Source: Oscillospiraceae bacterium (GTDB lineage Bacteria; Bacillota_A; Clostridia; Oscillospirales; Oscillospiraceae). From it: DNA of 5,482 nt. Positions 1 through 5,153 of the stretch are shown one piece after another (the stretch's first letter is position 1; each line of letters opens with the position of its first letter). The DNA lies in the NCBI GenBank assembly GCA_017415945.1, contig JAFQDR010000128.1:1-5482 (forward strand), written 5' to 3'. The position numbers and the translations under genes are program-made. A model generated the notes under the pieces. That model had not been told where the DNA came from. It did not search any database and saw nothing but the letters and a program-made list of their open reading frames with translations.

Positions 1-92
1 CTTATGACTATAGATTAGTGCGTCGTGATTCTCGTAAATTTCTAGCTTATTGGAGTGTTGCTCAATATTCAAATCATAGCATATTTTGTCGT

Positions 93-157
93 AAAAATCA
101 AAACGGTCAAAGCATCGGAAGGTATCCGTGATTTGACCGCTGTTCTTTCTTTTATTT
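93..157. terminator. Bidirectional rho-independent terminator
   Basis: The stem pairs CGGTCAAA (104-111) with TTTGACCG (132-139), then CGGA (116-119) with TCCG (125-128), around a 5-nt loop. A T-rich tract follows on the plus strand (141-157). An A-rich tract precedes it (93-103), which gives a U-tract when read leftward. It could therefore end leftward transcripts from the repressor/peptidase operon and any rightward transcript entering from the left edge. The leftward degenerate reading frame stops at 152, just before the stem, as expected for a natural gene end. Confidence 0.65.
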
Positions 158-316
158 CAGTAAGACAAATCTCCATTTGCCTTTGTCATGACCTGTGACA
201 GGTGCAATCAGTTCCGCGGCCTTTAATTTTTTATGATCTCGCCGGCAGGTGAAATGGCAATGCCAAAATCTGTGACACATCAGTGTGCCCAAATACTCGT
301 TCAAAACACAAGACAT
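152..316 (-). pseudogene. Degenerate 3' end of an unrecognised gene
   Basis: A leftward open frame runs from ATG at 316 to TAA at 152-154 (54 codons). Its last part reads like real protein (KLKAAELIAPVTG, then DKGKWRFVLLK). Its first part, rich in Cys and His, does not. In another leftward frame, 276 to 223 reads VTDFGIAISPAGEIIKN, also protein-like, and hits a stop right after an A6 run (227-232 on this strand). Joining the two across that run gives one plausible continuous sequence, so I infer a frameshifted gene remnant. The tail has the look of a winged-helix end, but I do not recognise the family. No Shine-Dalgarno site precedes 316. It lies 25 nt downstream of the peptidase gene and is followed by the terminator. 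A slippery site (A AAA AAT) is an alternative reading, but the upstream frame is short. A minimal small protein of 54 residues cannot be excluded. Confidence 0.35.
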
Positions 317-341
317 TGAAAAGTATCAGGATAGCGAATCT

Positions 342-851
342 TCAATAAAACCGATTCCGATAATCCTGTTCCCGAAACTTATGACCGCCGCTGTTCAGAA
401 TGGCAACCTTCAGTGCTACGAGATTGATGTCAGATTTCATTGTTCGTACGATTTTCTCTATATCATACCCCTGATATATGTAATCTGTGATTTCATCATC
501 AGGTAGGAGCAGTTGTGCCGCGAACACATTCGCTTCATATTCGATATGATTATCTGTCATATCAAAGATATTGAACTCCTGTAAGTTGGGAGTTTTTTTC
601 AATTGTGCCTTGTGGAGCATATGGTGTCCAAGTTCATGGGCGATGACGATAGACCGTGTTACAGGATGCAGATCTTGTTTAATCATGATGAATGGCTGAC
701 GTTCAATGATCGTATAAACACCTTTCTGTTTGGAGAAGGGCATAGGTACAATCTGAATGTTCATTTCATCAGCAATTTTTTCCGGATTGCGCGTGCTGTA
801 TTTACGAACCAGATCGTTTGCCGCATTGACAGCGATCTCCATGCAGGTCAT
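342..851 (-). CDS. ImmA/IrrE-family zinc metallopeptidase
   Basis: This 169-residue protein has the zinc-peptidase signature HELGHH at residues 72-77 (H72, E73, H76). The second motif, EYEANVFAAQLLLP, starts at E104, the likely third zinc ligand. The size and motif spacing match compact ImmA/IrrE peptidases. In known systems (ImmA of ICEBs1, IrrE of Deinococcus), such enzymes cleave or inactivate a partner XRE repressor, which induces the element or a damage response. The start ATG at 851 is supported by GAGGG (863-859) seven bases upstream. The gene lies 45 nt after the HTH repressor gene on the same strand, the standard repressor-protease arrangement, so the neighbour's product is its most likely substrate. 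It is probably cytoplasmic: no signal peptide or membrane segment is visible. The family call is secure. The substrate and the inducing signal are inferred. Confidence 0.9.
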   Translation of the reverse strand: MTCMEIAVNAANDLVRKYSTRNPEKIADEMNIQIVPMPFSKQKGVYTIIERQPFIMIKQDLHPVTRSIVIAHELGHHMLHKAQLKKTPNLQEFNIFDMTDNHIEYEANVFAAQLLLPDDEITDYIYQGYDIEKIVRTMKSDINLVALKVAILNSGGHKFREQDYRNRFY

Positions 852-896
852 ACAACATCCCTCGTTTCTCCTGCAGTAATGTCATGCATCAATGGA

Positions 897-1340
897 CTAC
901 TCTTGTGCGTCATCCGAGCCATCAGATGCAGCATTTCGCTTATTCTTATAGGGATCATATTTCTCCCTGTTGGCACGCTTGACCTTCCAATACAGTTCCT
1001 GAATACCCTGCGTGAGTATTTCAAGATCATCCTCGTCCATTTCACCGTTAGTATAGGTATAATTGATCTGTTCCAACAGTTTCTGTGCGCCTTTTCTGCC
1101 GCGGGAACCAAATTCGTTCCCGATATCCATAATGAACGCTTCGTTTTCTGTCAGTAAATAATCGGTACTTAGATTCAGTGCCTCCGCGATCTTTTGATAT
1201 GCATCACGGGTTCTCGGATGATTCTTTCCTGCTTCATAGTTTTGTACGGAACGGAATGAAATCCCAATATATGCAGCAAATTCGGCCTGGGTCATCTGAA
1301 GTTTCATGCGTTCTTTTTTGATTTTTTCCGCAAAAGTCAT
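897..1340 (-). CDS. XRE-family HTH transcriptional repressor
   Basis: This 147-residue protein has an N-terminal HTH of the Cro/C1 type. The first helix is around residues 3-14, helix 2 around T17-I25, and the recognition helix around S28-Y35 (SFRSVQNYE). The typical G-x-x-x-P and DYLL ends follow (residues 38-63). The remaining ~80 residues are charged and predicted helical. They resemble the C-terminal part of clostridial repressors encoded beside ImmA peptidases, a likely dimerisation and protease-target region. The frame is open further upstream to 1433, but ATG 1340 is chosen because AAGGAG (1355-1350) lies nine bases before it and the HTH begins at once. It is transcribed from the leftward promoter at 1477-1449, together with the peptidase gene. 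By analogy with ImmR and DdrO it should repress the rightward polymerase operon and its own promoter by binding the three dyads at 1365-1446. That binding is inferred. Confidence 0.93.
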   Translation of the reverse strand: MTFAEKIKKERMKLQMTQAEFAAYIGISFRSVQNYEAGKNHPRTRDAYQKIAEALNLSTDYLLTENEAFIMDIGNEFGSRGRKGAQKLLEQINYTYTNGEMDEDDLEILTQGIQELYWKVKRANREKYDPYKNKRNAASDGSDDAQE

Positions 1341-1364
1341 GATCGTTGGCTCCTTTTTCAAAAA

Positions 1365-1446
1365 ACACAAACAAAATGTGTTAAACCTATTGACAAACAC
1401 ATCTAAAGCGTGTATAATATAATTGCAAAGCACATCTTACTTGTGT
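1365..1446. promoter_or_regulatory. Three phased operator-like dyads
   Basis: Three 17-bp elements share the form (A/G)CACA-N7-(T/C)GTGT: 1365-1381 (perfect 5-bp arms), 1397-1413 and 1430-1446 (each 4 of 5 arm pairs). Their starts are 32 and 33 bp apart, close to three helical turns, so bound dimers would lie on one DNA face. The second and third also share the asymmetric CACATCT. The first lies upstream of the rightward -35 box. The second fills the spacer of the rightward promoter and touches its -10. The third lies just downstream of the leftward -10, covers its predicted start point and lies just past the rightward one. The likely ligand is the HTH repressor encoded at 897-1340. Confidence 0.65.
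1390..1418 (+). promoter_or_regulatory. Consensus sigma-A promoter for polymerase operon
   Basis: TTGACA (1390-1395) and TATAAT (1413-1418) are both exact consensus with a 17-bp spacer. The predicted start point near 1425 gives a leader of about 90 nt before the polymerase ATG at 1516. An operator-like dyad fills the spacer, so an intrinsically strong promoter appears to be held down by a repressor. Confidence 0.8.
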
Positions 1447-1448
1447 TT

Positions 1449-1477
1449 ATTATACACCAAAAATGCGCATTTGTCAA
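1449..1477 (-). promoter_or_regulatory. Consensus sigma-A promoter for repressor/peptidase operon
   Basis: Read leftward, TTGACA (1477-1472) and TATAAT (1454-1449) are exact consensus with a 17-bp spacer. The predicted start is near 1442, about 100 nt upstream of the repressor ATG at 1340. It faces the rightward promoter: the two predicted start points are only about 17 bp apart and each transcript runs through the other promoter. The third dyad (1430-1446) sits over this start point, which suggests autorepression. Confidence 0.78.
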
Positions 1478-1515
1478 TGCTTATGAAGAAGTTTATAGAA
1501 AAAGATGAAAAAGCT

Positions 1516-2754
1516 ATGGAACGAACAATATTGCATTGCGATATGAACAACTTCTATGCCTCCGTCGAATGTTTTCTGAACCCCGATCTGAAGCCGTATC
1601 CTGTCGCTGTCTGCGGCAGTGTAGAGGAGCGTCACGGCATAGTTCTGGCAAAGAATTACAAAGCCAAGGCCTGCGGCGTTACGACCGGAGAAGCCGTGTG
1701 GCAGGCACAACAGAAGTGCAGAGATCTTGTTATCGTTCCGCCGCACTATGAGGAGTATATGAAGTTCTCAAAGGCTGCGCGGAAGATCTACGAAGATTAC
1801 ACAGACCAGGTAGAAGCATTCGGCATGGATGAGTGCTGGCTCGATGTCACCGGTTCCGTTGGCATCTATGGAGACGGGGAGAAGATTGCACAGGAGATCA
1901 GAGAACGCATCAAATTTGAGCTTGGTCTGACGGTTTCCATCGGGGTTTCTTTCAATAAGATTTTTGCGAAGCTCGGCAGTGACTTAAAAAAGCCGGATGC
2001 AGTGACCTGTATTCCCAAAGAACGGTTCAAAGAAATCGTGTGGCCGCTGGCAGCATCGGAAATGCTCGGTGTCGGTCGTGCGACAGAGAAAAAGCTCGCC
2101 GCTTGCGGTGTCCGAACCATCGGAACCCTTGCAACATGGCCTGTCGAATTTTTCGAAAAGAAATTCGGAAAATTCGGTGTTGCTCTTTGGCTGTTCGCAA
2201 ACGGACTGGATGAGAGCAGAGTCGCAGCAGCCGATGCATCGGTTCCTGTAAAGTCCGTAGGACACGGCACGACTGCGCTGCAGGATCTGGAGAATGCTGC
2301 CGAGGTCTGGCGGATTATGCTGGCACTGACGCAGGAGATCGGTCATAAGCTGTATACCTACGAAAAACGTGCCTGCGGTGTTCAGATCGATGTCCGTGAT
2401 AATAAGCTCTTTACAAAACAGTGGCAGTGTCCGCTGCCGCATCCGACACAGAGTGCATCGGAAATCGCAAAAACCGCATTTGAACTGTTCTGCCGCAGTT
2501 ATGAGTGGCGCAATCCGATCCGCTCGGTGACAGTCCGTGCCATCAATCTGACTGCACAGAACACGCCGTATCAGCTCGATTTGTTCTGCGATCCGCTGCA
2601 TACGGAAAAGACGGAGAAGATCGACCGGACAGTCGAAGATTTAAGGCTGCGTTTCGGTATGGATATCATACGGAATGCGTGTCTGTTGGATAACCCCAAA
2701 ATGCCGTCGGGTAGTGGACCACAGGTCATCATGCCGACCGGCGTACCAACATAA
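1516..2754 (+). CDS. Y-family translesion DNA polymerase (DinB/UmuC type)
   Basis: This 412-residue protein has the layout of a lesion-bypass polymerase. The palm begins with the metal ligand D9 in CDMNNFYASVE, and Y14 is in the steric-gate position. The second catalytic pair is D105-E106 (GMDECWLDVT), followed by SIGVSFNKIFAKLGSDLKKP. A helix-hairpin-helix thumb segment (LGVGRATEKKLAACG) spans about residues 183-200, and a little-finger domain about 240-350. A canonical beta-clamp motif, QLDLF, lies at 353-357 (2572-2586). All key residues are present, so it should be active, copying damaged DNA with low fidelity at the replication fork. The frame is open from 1423, but ATG 1516 is chosen because family members begin this way, close to the first Asp. 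Its Shine-Dalgarno site is weak, so the start is less certain than the gene. It is the first gene of the operon driven from 1390-1418. Whether it is nearer Pol IV or UmuC/UvrX types cannot be settled by eye. Confidence 0.95.
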   Translation: MERTILHCDMNNFYASVECFLNPDLKPYPVAVCGSVEERHGIVLAKNYKAKACGVTTGEAVWQAQQKCRDLVIVPPHYEEYMKFSKAARKIYEDYTDQVEAFGMDECWLDVTGSVGIYGDGEKIAQEIRERIKFELGLTVSIGVSFNKIFAKLGSDLKKPDAVTCIPKERFKEIVWPLAASEMLGVGRATEKKLAACGVRTIGTLATWPVEFFEKKFGKFGVALWLFANGLDESRVAAADASVPVKSVGHGTTALQDLENAAEVWRIMLALTQEIGHKLYTYEKRACGVQIDVRDNKLFTKQWQCPLPHPTQSASEIAKTAFELFCRSYEWRNPIRSVTVRAINLTAQNTPYQLDLFCDPLHTEKTEKIDRTVEDLRLRFGMDIIRNACLLDNPKMPSGSGPQVIMPTGVPT

Positions 2755-2769
2755 ACAGGAGGATTCATT

Positions 2770-3030
2770 ATGGCAGAAACAAAGTATCGGAAAGTCTACG
2801 TTGATGTATTCGCGCTCATGCGTCAGGATGGTATGCTGCTTCCCAAAGGATTCATATGGGAAGATGGTGCCAAATATAAGATTGACCGTGTACGCCATGC
2901 AGCACCTGCAGCATCCACGAAGGTGGGCGGCAGAGGAATTCGGTATACCGTAGTGATTGGCGGACAGGAGCAGTATCTGTACCGCGAGGAAGATGACAGA
3001 TGGTTTATGGAAGCACCGGTGTATCAGTAA
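2770..3030 (+). CDS. Small polymerase-linked protein of unknown function
   Basis: This 86-residue soluble protein starts 15 nt after the polymerase stop, with AGGAGG well placed before ATG 2770, so it is almost certainly co-transcribed and co-translated. It shows no Cys, signal peptide or membrane segment. Visible conserved-looking blocks are FIWEDGAKYKIDRV (about 33-46), GGRGIRYTVVIGG (about 53-65) and LYREEDDRWFME (about 69-80), suggesting a small beta-rich fold. The order F-W-x-G-x-x-Y-x-V, then G-x-R-Y-x-V, then Y-R-x-x-x-x-R-W-F resembles, from memory, the DUF6504-type small proteins next to ImuB-like polymerases in actinobacteria. That link is a guess. It does not look like YolD, the usual small partner of Bacillus Y-family polymerases. 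The likely role is as a partner or regulator of the polymerase. Confidence 0.85.
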   Translation: MAETKYRKVYVDVFALMRQDGMLLPKGFIWEDGAKYKIDRVRHAAPAASTKVGGRGIRYTVVIGGQEQYLYREEDDRWFMEAPVYQ

Positions 3031-3050
3031 TCCGATAAGGAGGTTCTGAT

Positions 3051-3857
3051 GTGAAAATATTGAAAAGAACTGATATCGAAGCCATCGGCAACCGCGTTTA
3101 TGCAGCATACCGAAAACTGCCGAAGATTGCAGAGCAGCGAATGATCTGTGCGGTCGATCCTGACATTCTACTGACAGATCTGCTCGGACTTCGTGTGGAT
3201 TACAAGCATTTGTCTATTGATCGGAGTATATATGGTGCAACCTCAACGCGTGCAGCCAGAGTCCTGCTTTGTAAGGAAGAATTGCCGGAGGATCTTTACT
3301 ATCTGGACGGTAAAACAATTCTGATAGAAACAGATCTACAAAAAGATTCACTCATGGCAGGGAAGTGCCGCTTTACGAAATGTCACGAAGCCAGTCACCA
3401 TATTTACAAAATGTTATATCCACATTTTTATGGAAACAACAATGAAGGAATAGACCCGGTTCTCCATTTTTCAAGAGAGCCGGAAAAAAGAACAGGCATC
3501 ATAACCGATTGGGAAGAATGGCAGGCAGATGTGCTTGCATCGTGTCTGCTCCTTCCCGAAGAGCTGGTCCGCCAGGGAATGTATCAGATTGGCCTTGGAG
3601 AAAAGGTCGAATGCCTGAACCGCATCTATTGCCCCGATGTGTACGCAAAGGTAAACACATTGGCGCAGATGCTCGGTTCCTCAATCACAGCCCTGGCAAA
3701 CAAAATGCAGCGTCATGGATTATTGGAAAGGAATCAGTTGTACGATCCATATGCCTATTGGGGTGTTTATTTTGATATTCCACCGAACTGCAAATGGACA
3801 GATCCACGAGAAATCAAGCAGGCATATATGAATCAAAAATATGGAAATAATAAGTAA
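3051..3857 (+). CDS. Second ImmA/IrrE-type metallopeptidase
   Basis: This 268-residue protein has a zinc-peptidase signature CHEASHH with H112, E113 and H116. The second motif, EWQADVLASCLLLP, begins at E156, the likely third ligand, and aligns with EYEANVFAAQLLLP of the peptidase at 342-851. It is about 100 residues longer than that one, with extra N-terminal sequence (1-100) and a C-terminal part (about 195-268) including a possible helical DNA- or protein-binding segment (LAQMLGSSITALANKMQ) and an aromatic tail. The start is GTG 3051, with AAGGAGG at 3037-3043. The nearby ATG at 3049 runs straight into TGA. It lies 20 nt after the small gene, in the polymerase operon and not beside a repressor. 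Possible roles are positive feedback on the repressor at 897-1340 or cleavage of a different, host-encoded repressor. Substrate unknown. Confidence 0.88.
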   Translation: MKILKRTDIEAIGNRVYAAYRKLPKIAEQRMICAVDPDILLTDLLGLRVDYKHLSIDRSIYGATSTRAARVLLCKEELPEDLYYLDGKTILIETDLQKDSLMAGKCRFTKCHEASHHIYKMLYPHFYGNNNEGIDPVLHFSREPEKRTGIITDWEEWQADVLASCLLLPEELVRQGMYQIGLGEKVECLNRIYCPDVYAKVNTLAQMLGSSITALANKMQRHGLLERNQLYDPYAYWGVYFDIPPNCKWTDPREIKQAYMNQKYGNNK

Positions 3858-3870
3858 GGGAGAGATTAAA

Positions 3871-4086
3871 TTGAATCAGGAGTATCCAAAGTCTACGGAA
3901 TCGGCAAACGAGTGTCAATCTATACGAGTTATGAAGGTGTGTCCGGAATGCGGTAAACGTCTTTTGGATAAAATCACGCCGACAACGGGAAAGATCGAAA
4001 TGAAGTGCCCGAGATGCAATAAGATTGTTGAACTCAATCTCTCATTCAGACGAGGGCCCAGCTTGAGATCTTTTTACAGACGGTAA
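3871..4086 (+). CDS. Com-like double-CxxC zinc-ribbon protein
   Basis: This is a 71-residue protein if started at TTG 3871. The core, from about residue 21, has CPECGK (C24, C27) and CPRCNK (C46, C49) separated by a TGKIEMK strand, then a basic tail (SFRRGPSLRSFYRR). The pattern closely resembles Com of phage Mu and its relatives, small zinc-binding proteins that activate translation by binding mRNA. The TTG start is preferred because AGGGAGAG (3857-3864) lies just before it, right after the peptidase stop. ATG 3841 overlaps the peptidase gene and lacks such a site. ATG 3931 would begin at the zinc core but also lacks one. It is the last gene of the polymerase operon, 94 nt before the terminator. 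An RNA-binding or DNA-binding role is inferred from the fold only. Confidence 0.7.
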   Translation: MNQEYPKSTESANECQSIRVMKVCPECGKRLLDKITPTTGKIEMKCPRCNKIVELNLSFRRGPSLRSFYRR

Positions 4087-4125
4087 CATTCATGCATCAA
4101 AAAATTGAATATAAATCGTACTTGT

Positions 4126-4170
4126 TGTGACGAGCCCGTGGGGCGGAGCGTAATGCTTGCGGACCTCATA
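4126..4170 (+). other. GC-rich, foldable spacer of unknown role
   Basis: Between the zinc-ribbon gene and its terminator lies a GC-rich patch in an otherwise AT-rich spacer. GAG-CCG near 4131-4138 can pair with CGG-CTC near 4160-4167, and AGC-GTAAT-GCT inside can form a small hairpin. A 12-codon frame at 4092-4130 precedes it but has no Shine-Dalgarno site. TATAAT at 4171-4176 lacks a -35 partner. This may be a 3'-UTR structure or small RNA. Evidence is weak. Confidence 0.25.
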
Positions 4171-4179
4171 TATAATAGC

Positions 4180-4245
4180 CGGACATCAAGCAGAATCAGA
4201 GAAAGAAGTGTAGCTCTGATTGTGCTGGTGTCCGTTTCTTTTTTC
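4180..4245 (+). terminator. Rho-independent terminator of polymerase operon
   Basis: A long stem pairs 4180-4201 (starting CGGACATCAAGC) with 4214-4234 (ending GGTGTCCG). It is about 20 base pairs with one bulge and a few mismatches, around a 12-nt loop. The run TTTCTTTTTT (4235-4244) follows directly. It lies 94 nt after the zinc-ribbon stop, closing the operon that starts at 1390 and insulating the sigma-like gene downstream. Confidence 0.82.
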
Positions 4246-4271
4246 AAAGGCTTTCAGAAACAATGAAAATT

Positions 4272-4328
4272 TTATCCGGAATTTCGGATTTTTGCTGTTT
4301 TTGCAAGAAAATCCGAAATATCGGATAA
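4272..4328. repeat. Nested palindrome before sigma-like gene
   Basis: Outer arms 4272-4292 and 4308-4328 match as inverted repeats at 19 of 21 positions. Each arm is itself a dyad with perfect 5-bp halves: ATCCG-N6-CGGAT at 4274-4289 and again at 4311-4326, with starts 37 bp apart. This looks more like two binding sites for a dimeric regulator than a terminator, since no T-tract follows. A weak promoter, TTGCAA (4301-4306) and GATAAA (4324-4329) with a 17-bp spacer, overlaps the second site. As RNA, it would also form a long hairpin just upstream of the ribosome-binding site. Confidence 0.55.
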
Positions 4329-4353
4329 AGAATCGAAAAGAAGGTGAAAACAA

Positions 4354-4767
4354 ATGCGTGATGGGACGGATGTGATGAAGATGTTCAGCGCTTATGTCAG
4401 AATTTCGTTGAAAAATTGCAGCTTGAATTATATACGAAAGGAACGGCGGCGTAAAGCACATGAGATTTTGATATCTAACCTTGATGGGAAATATTATACG
4501 ATGCAGGATGACTTTCCCACACAGAATAATATTCTGCAGATTATGGATTCCGCCATATGTATCAGACAGGATATGTTGTATGATGCATTGCGCAAAATGG
4601 AGAAACGCAGGAGGGAAGTCGCATATATGAGCTTTGGTCTTGGTATGAGTGATCAGAAAATAGCAGAAACCATGCAAATTCCCAGATCAACGGTACAGCG
4701 GATTAAGAAACAAGCGCTTGAAGAATTAAGAGAGAAGATGAAAGAAGGAATGGAAAAACCACCATGA
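4354..4767 (+). CDS. Sigma region-4-like protein (Tn916 Orf7-like)
   Basis: This 137-residue protein has a C-terminal half that reads as sigma-70 region 4. LYDALRKMEKRRREVAYM (about 75-92) is the helix before the HTH, and MSDQKIAETMQIPRSTVQRI (about 98-117) is the HTH with its recognition helix RSTVQRIKKQ. A helical tail follows. The N-terminal half is basic and lacks a recognisable full region 2, so it is not a complete sigma factor. Size and layout match Orf7-type regulators of Tn916-family elements. ATG 4354 has GAAGGTG a few bases upstream. The nested palindrome at 4272-4328 is just before it, and a terminator isolates it from the polymerase operon. It likely activates transcription of element genes together with the small HTH protein downstream. 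Activity as a true sigma factor is inferred. Confidence 0.85.
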   Translation: MRDGTDVMKMFSAYVRISLKNCSLNYIRKERRRKAHEILISNLDGKYYTMQDDFPTQNNILQIMDSAICIRQDMLYDALRKMEKRRREVAYMSFGLGMSDQKIAETMQIPRSTVQRIKKQALEELREKMKEGMEKPP

Positions 4768-4800
4768 TTATGAATTTTTTGTAAACATTCAAAAAAAGGG

Positions 4801-4843
4801 CTGATTTGTGAGCAATTTTGAGCCAAATCGGTGTTTATATAAT
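4801..4843 (+). promoter_or_regulatory. Possible regulated promoter with dyad and direct repeat
   Basis: TATAAT lies at 4838-4843 without a good -35 box. Upstream are an inverted repeat, CTGATTTG (4801-4808) with CAAATCGG (4824-4831), 7 of 8 pairs, and inside it a direct repeat TGAGC at 4809-4813 and 4819-4823, ten bases apart. A lone -10 with one-turn repeats suggests an activator-dependent promoter for the HTH gene at 4883 and the block beyond it. Confidence 0.4.
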
Positions 4844-4882
4844 GCGAGGGCAAACAAATTAGCCATATACGGAGGTGAACAC

Positions 4883-5110
4883 GTGAAACGACCCAGATTG
4901 ACATATGAGATATTGATGGCTGCGAAAAAGGGTGATGCAGATGCAGAACTTACCATAATGGACGCGTATGAGCCATACATCATCAAATTGTCATCCTTTC
5001 CACAGTATTCCCGAAAAGGGAAACTGATTTACAGAATTGATCGGGATTTGTATTTAGAACTGAAGCTGAAGCTGCATTCCTTGATCATGGACTTCGCAGT
5101 GAGAGCATAA
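4883..5110 (+). CDS. Small HTH protein (Tn916 Orf8-like)
   Basis: This 75-residue protein begins KRPRLTYEILMAAKKGDADA and continues with IMDAYEPYIIKLS, the pattern of the HTH_16/Orf8 family in conjugative transposons. This motif resembles the first helices of sigma region 2. The C-terminal half ends in DRDLYLELKLKLHSLIMDF, a helix matching the Orf8 tail. The frame is open back to 4808, but GTG 4883 is chosen because GGAGGTG (4871-4877) lies just before it and family members start here. It follows the region 4-like gene by 115 nt, the same order as orf7-orf8 in Tn916. The pair could act as the two halves of a split sigma, as SigO and RsoA do in Bacillus subtilis. This is an inference from layout. 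Confidence 0.83.
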   Translation: MKRPRLTYEILMAAKKGDADAELTIMDAYEPYIIKLSSFPQYSRKGKLIYRIDRDLYLELKLKLHSLIMDFAVRA

Positions 5111-5133
5111 TCCGATCACTCTTTCCCCGGCGC

Positions 5134-5153
5134 TGATCTTTGAAAATTGAATA
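5134..5153 (+). promoter_or_regulatory. boxA-like antitermination motif
   Basis: TGATCTTTGAAAATTGAATA closely resembles the Gram-positive rRNA boxA, where the known form is TGTTCTTTGAAAACT followed by GAATA. In rRNA operons this RNA site binds NusB/NusE for processive antitermination. It is 24 nt after the HTH gene stop and directly before a large stem. The function here is inferred. Confidence 0.5.

Noticed and set aside
3..131. Open frame of 42 codons entering from the left edge on the plus strand, ending inside the terminator stem.
   Set aside because: No recognisable motif and no visible start. It might be the tail of a rightward gene sharing the terminator, but the evidence is too thin to annotate.
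191..203. Perfect palindrome ACCTGT-G-ACAGGT.
   Set aside because: Short, inside the degenerate gene tail, with no second copy and no promoter nearby.
603..1157. 184-codon plus-strand frame opposite the repressor and peptidase genes.
   Set aside because: It lies antisense to two well-supported genes, has no ribosome-binding site or family signature, and its Cys- and Phe-rich product is typical of an antisense shadow.
1423..1515. N-terminal extension of the polymerase frame back to 1423.
   Set aside because: It would begin at or before the predicted transcript start, covers the operators, and adds residues absent from the usual family start.
1984..2601. Long minus-strand frame inside the polymerase gene.
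   Set aside because: Antisense to a clear polymerase, with no start signals and a Cys/Arg-rich product without domains.
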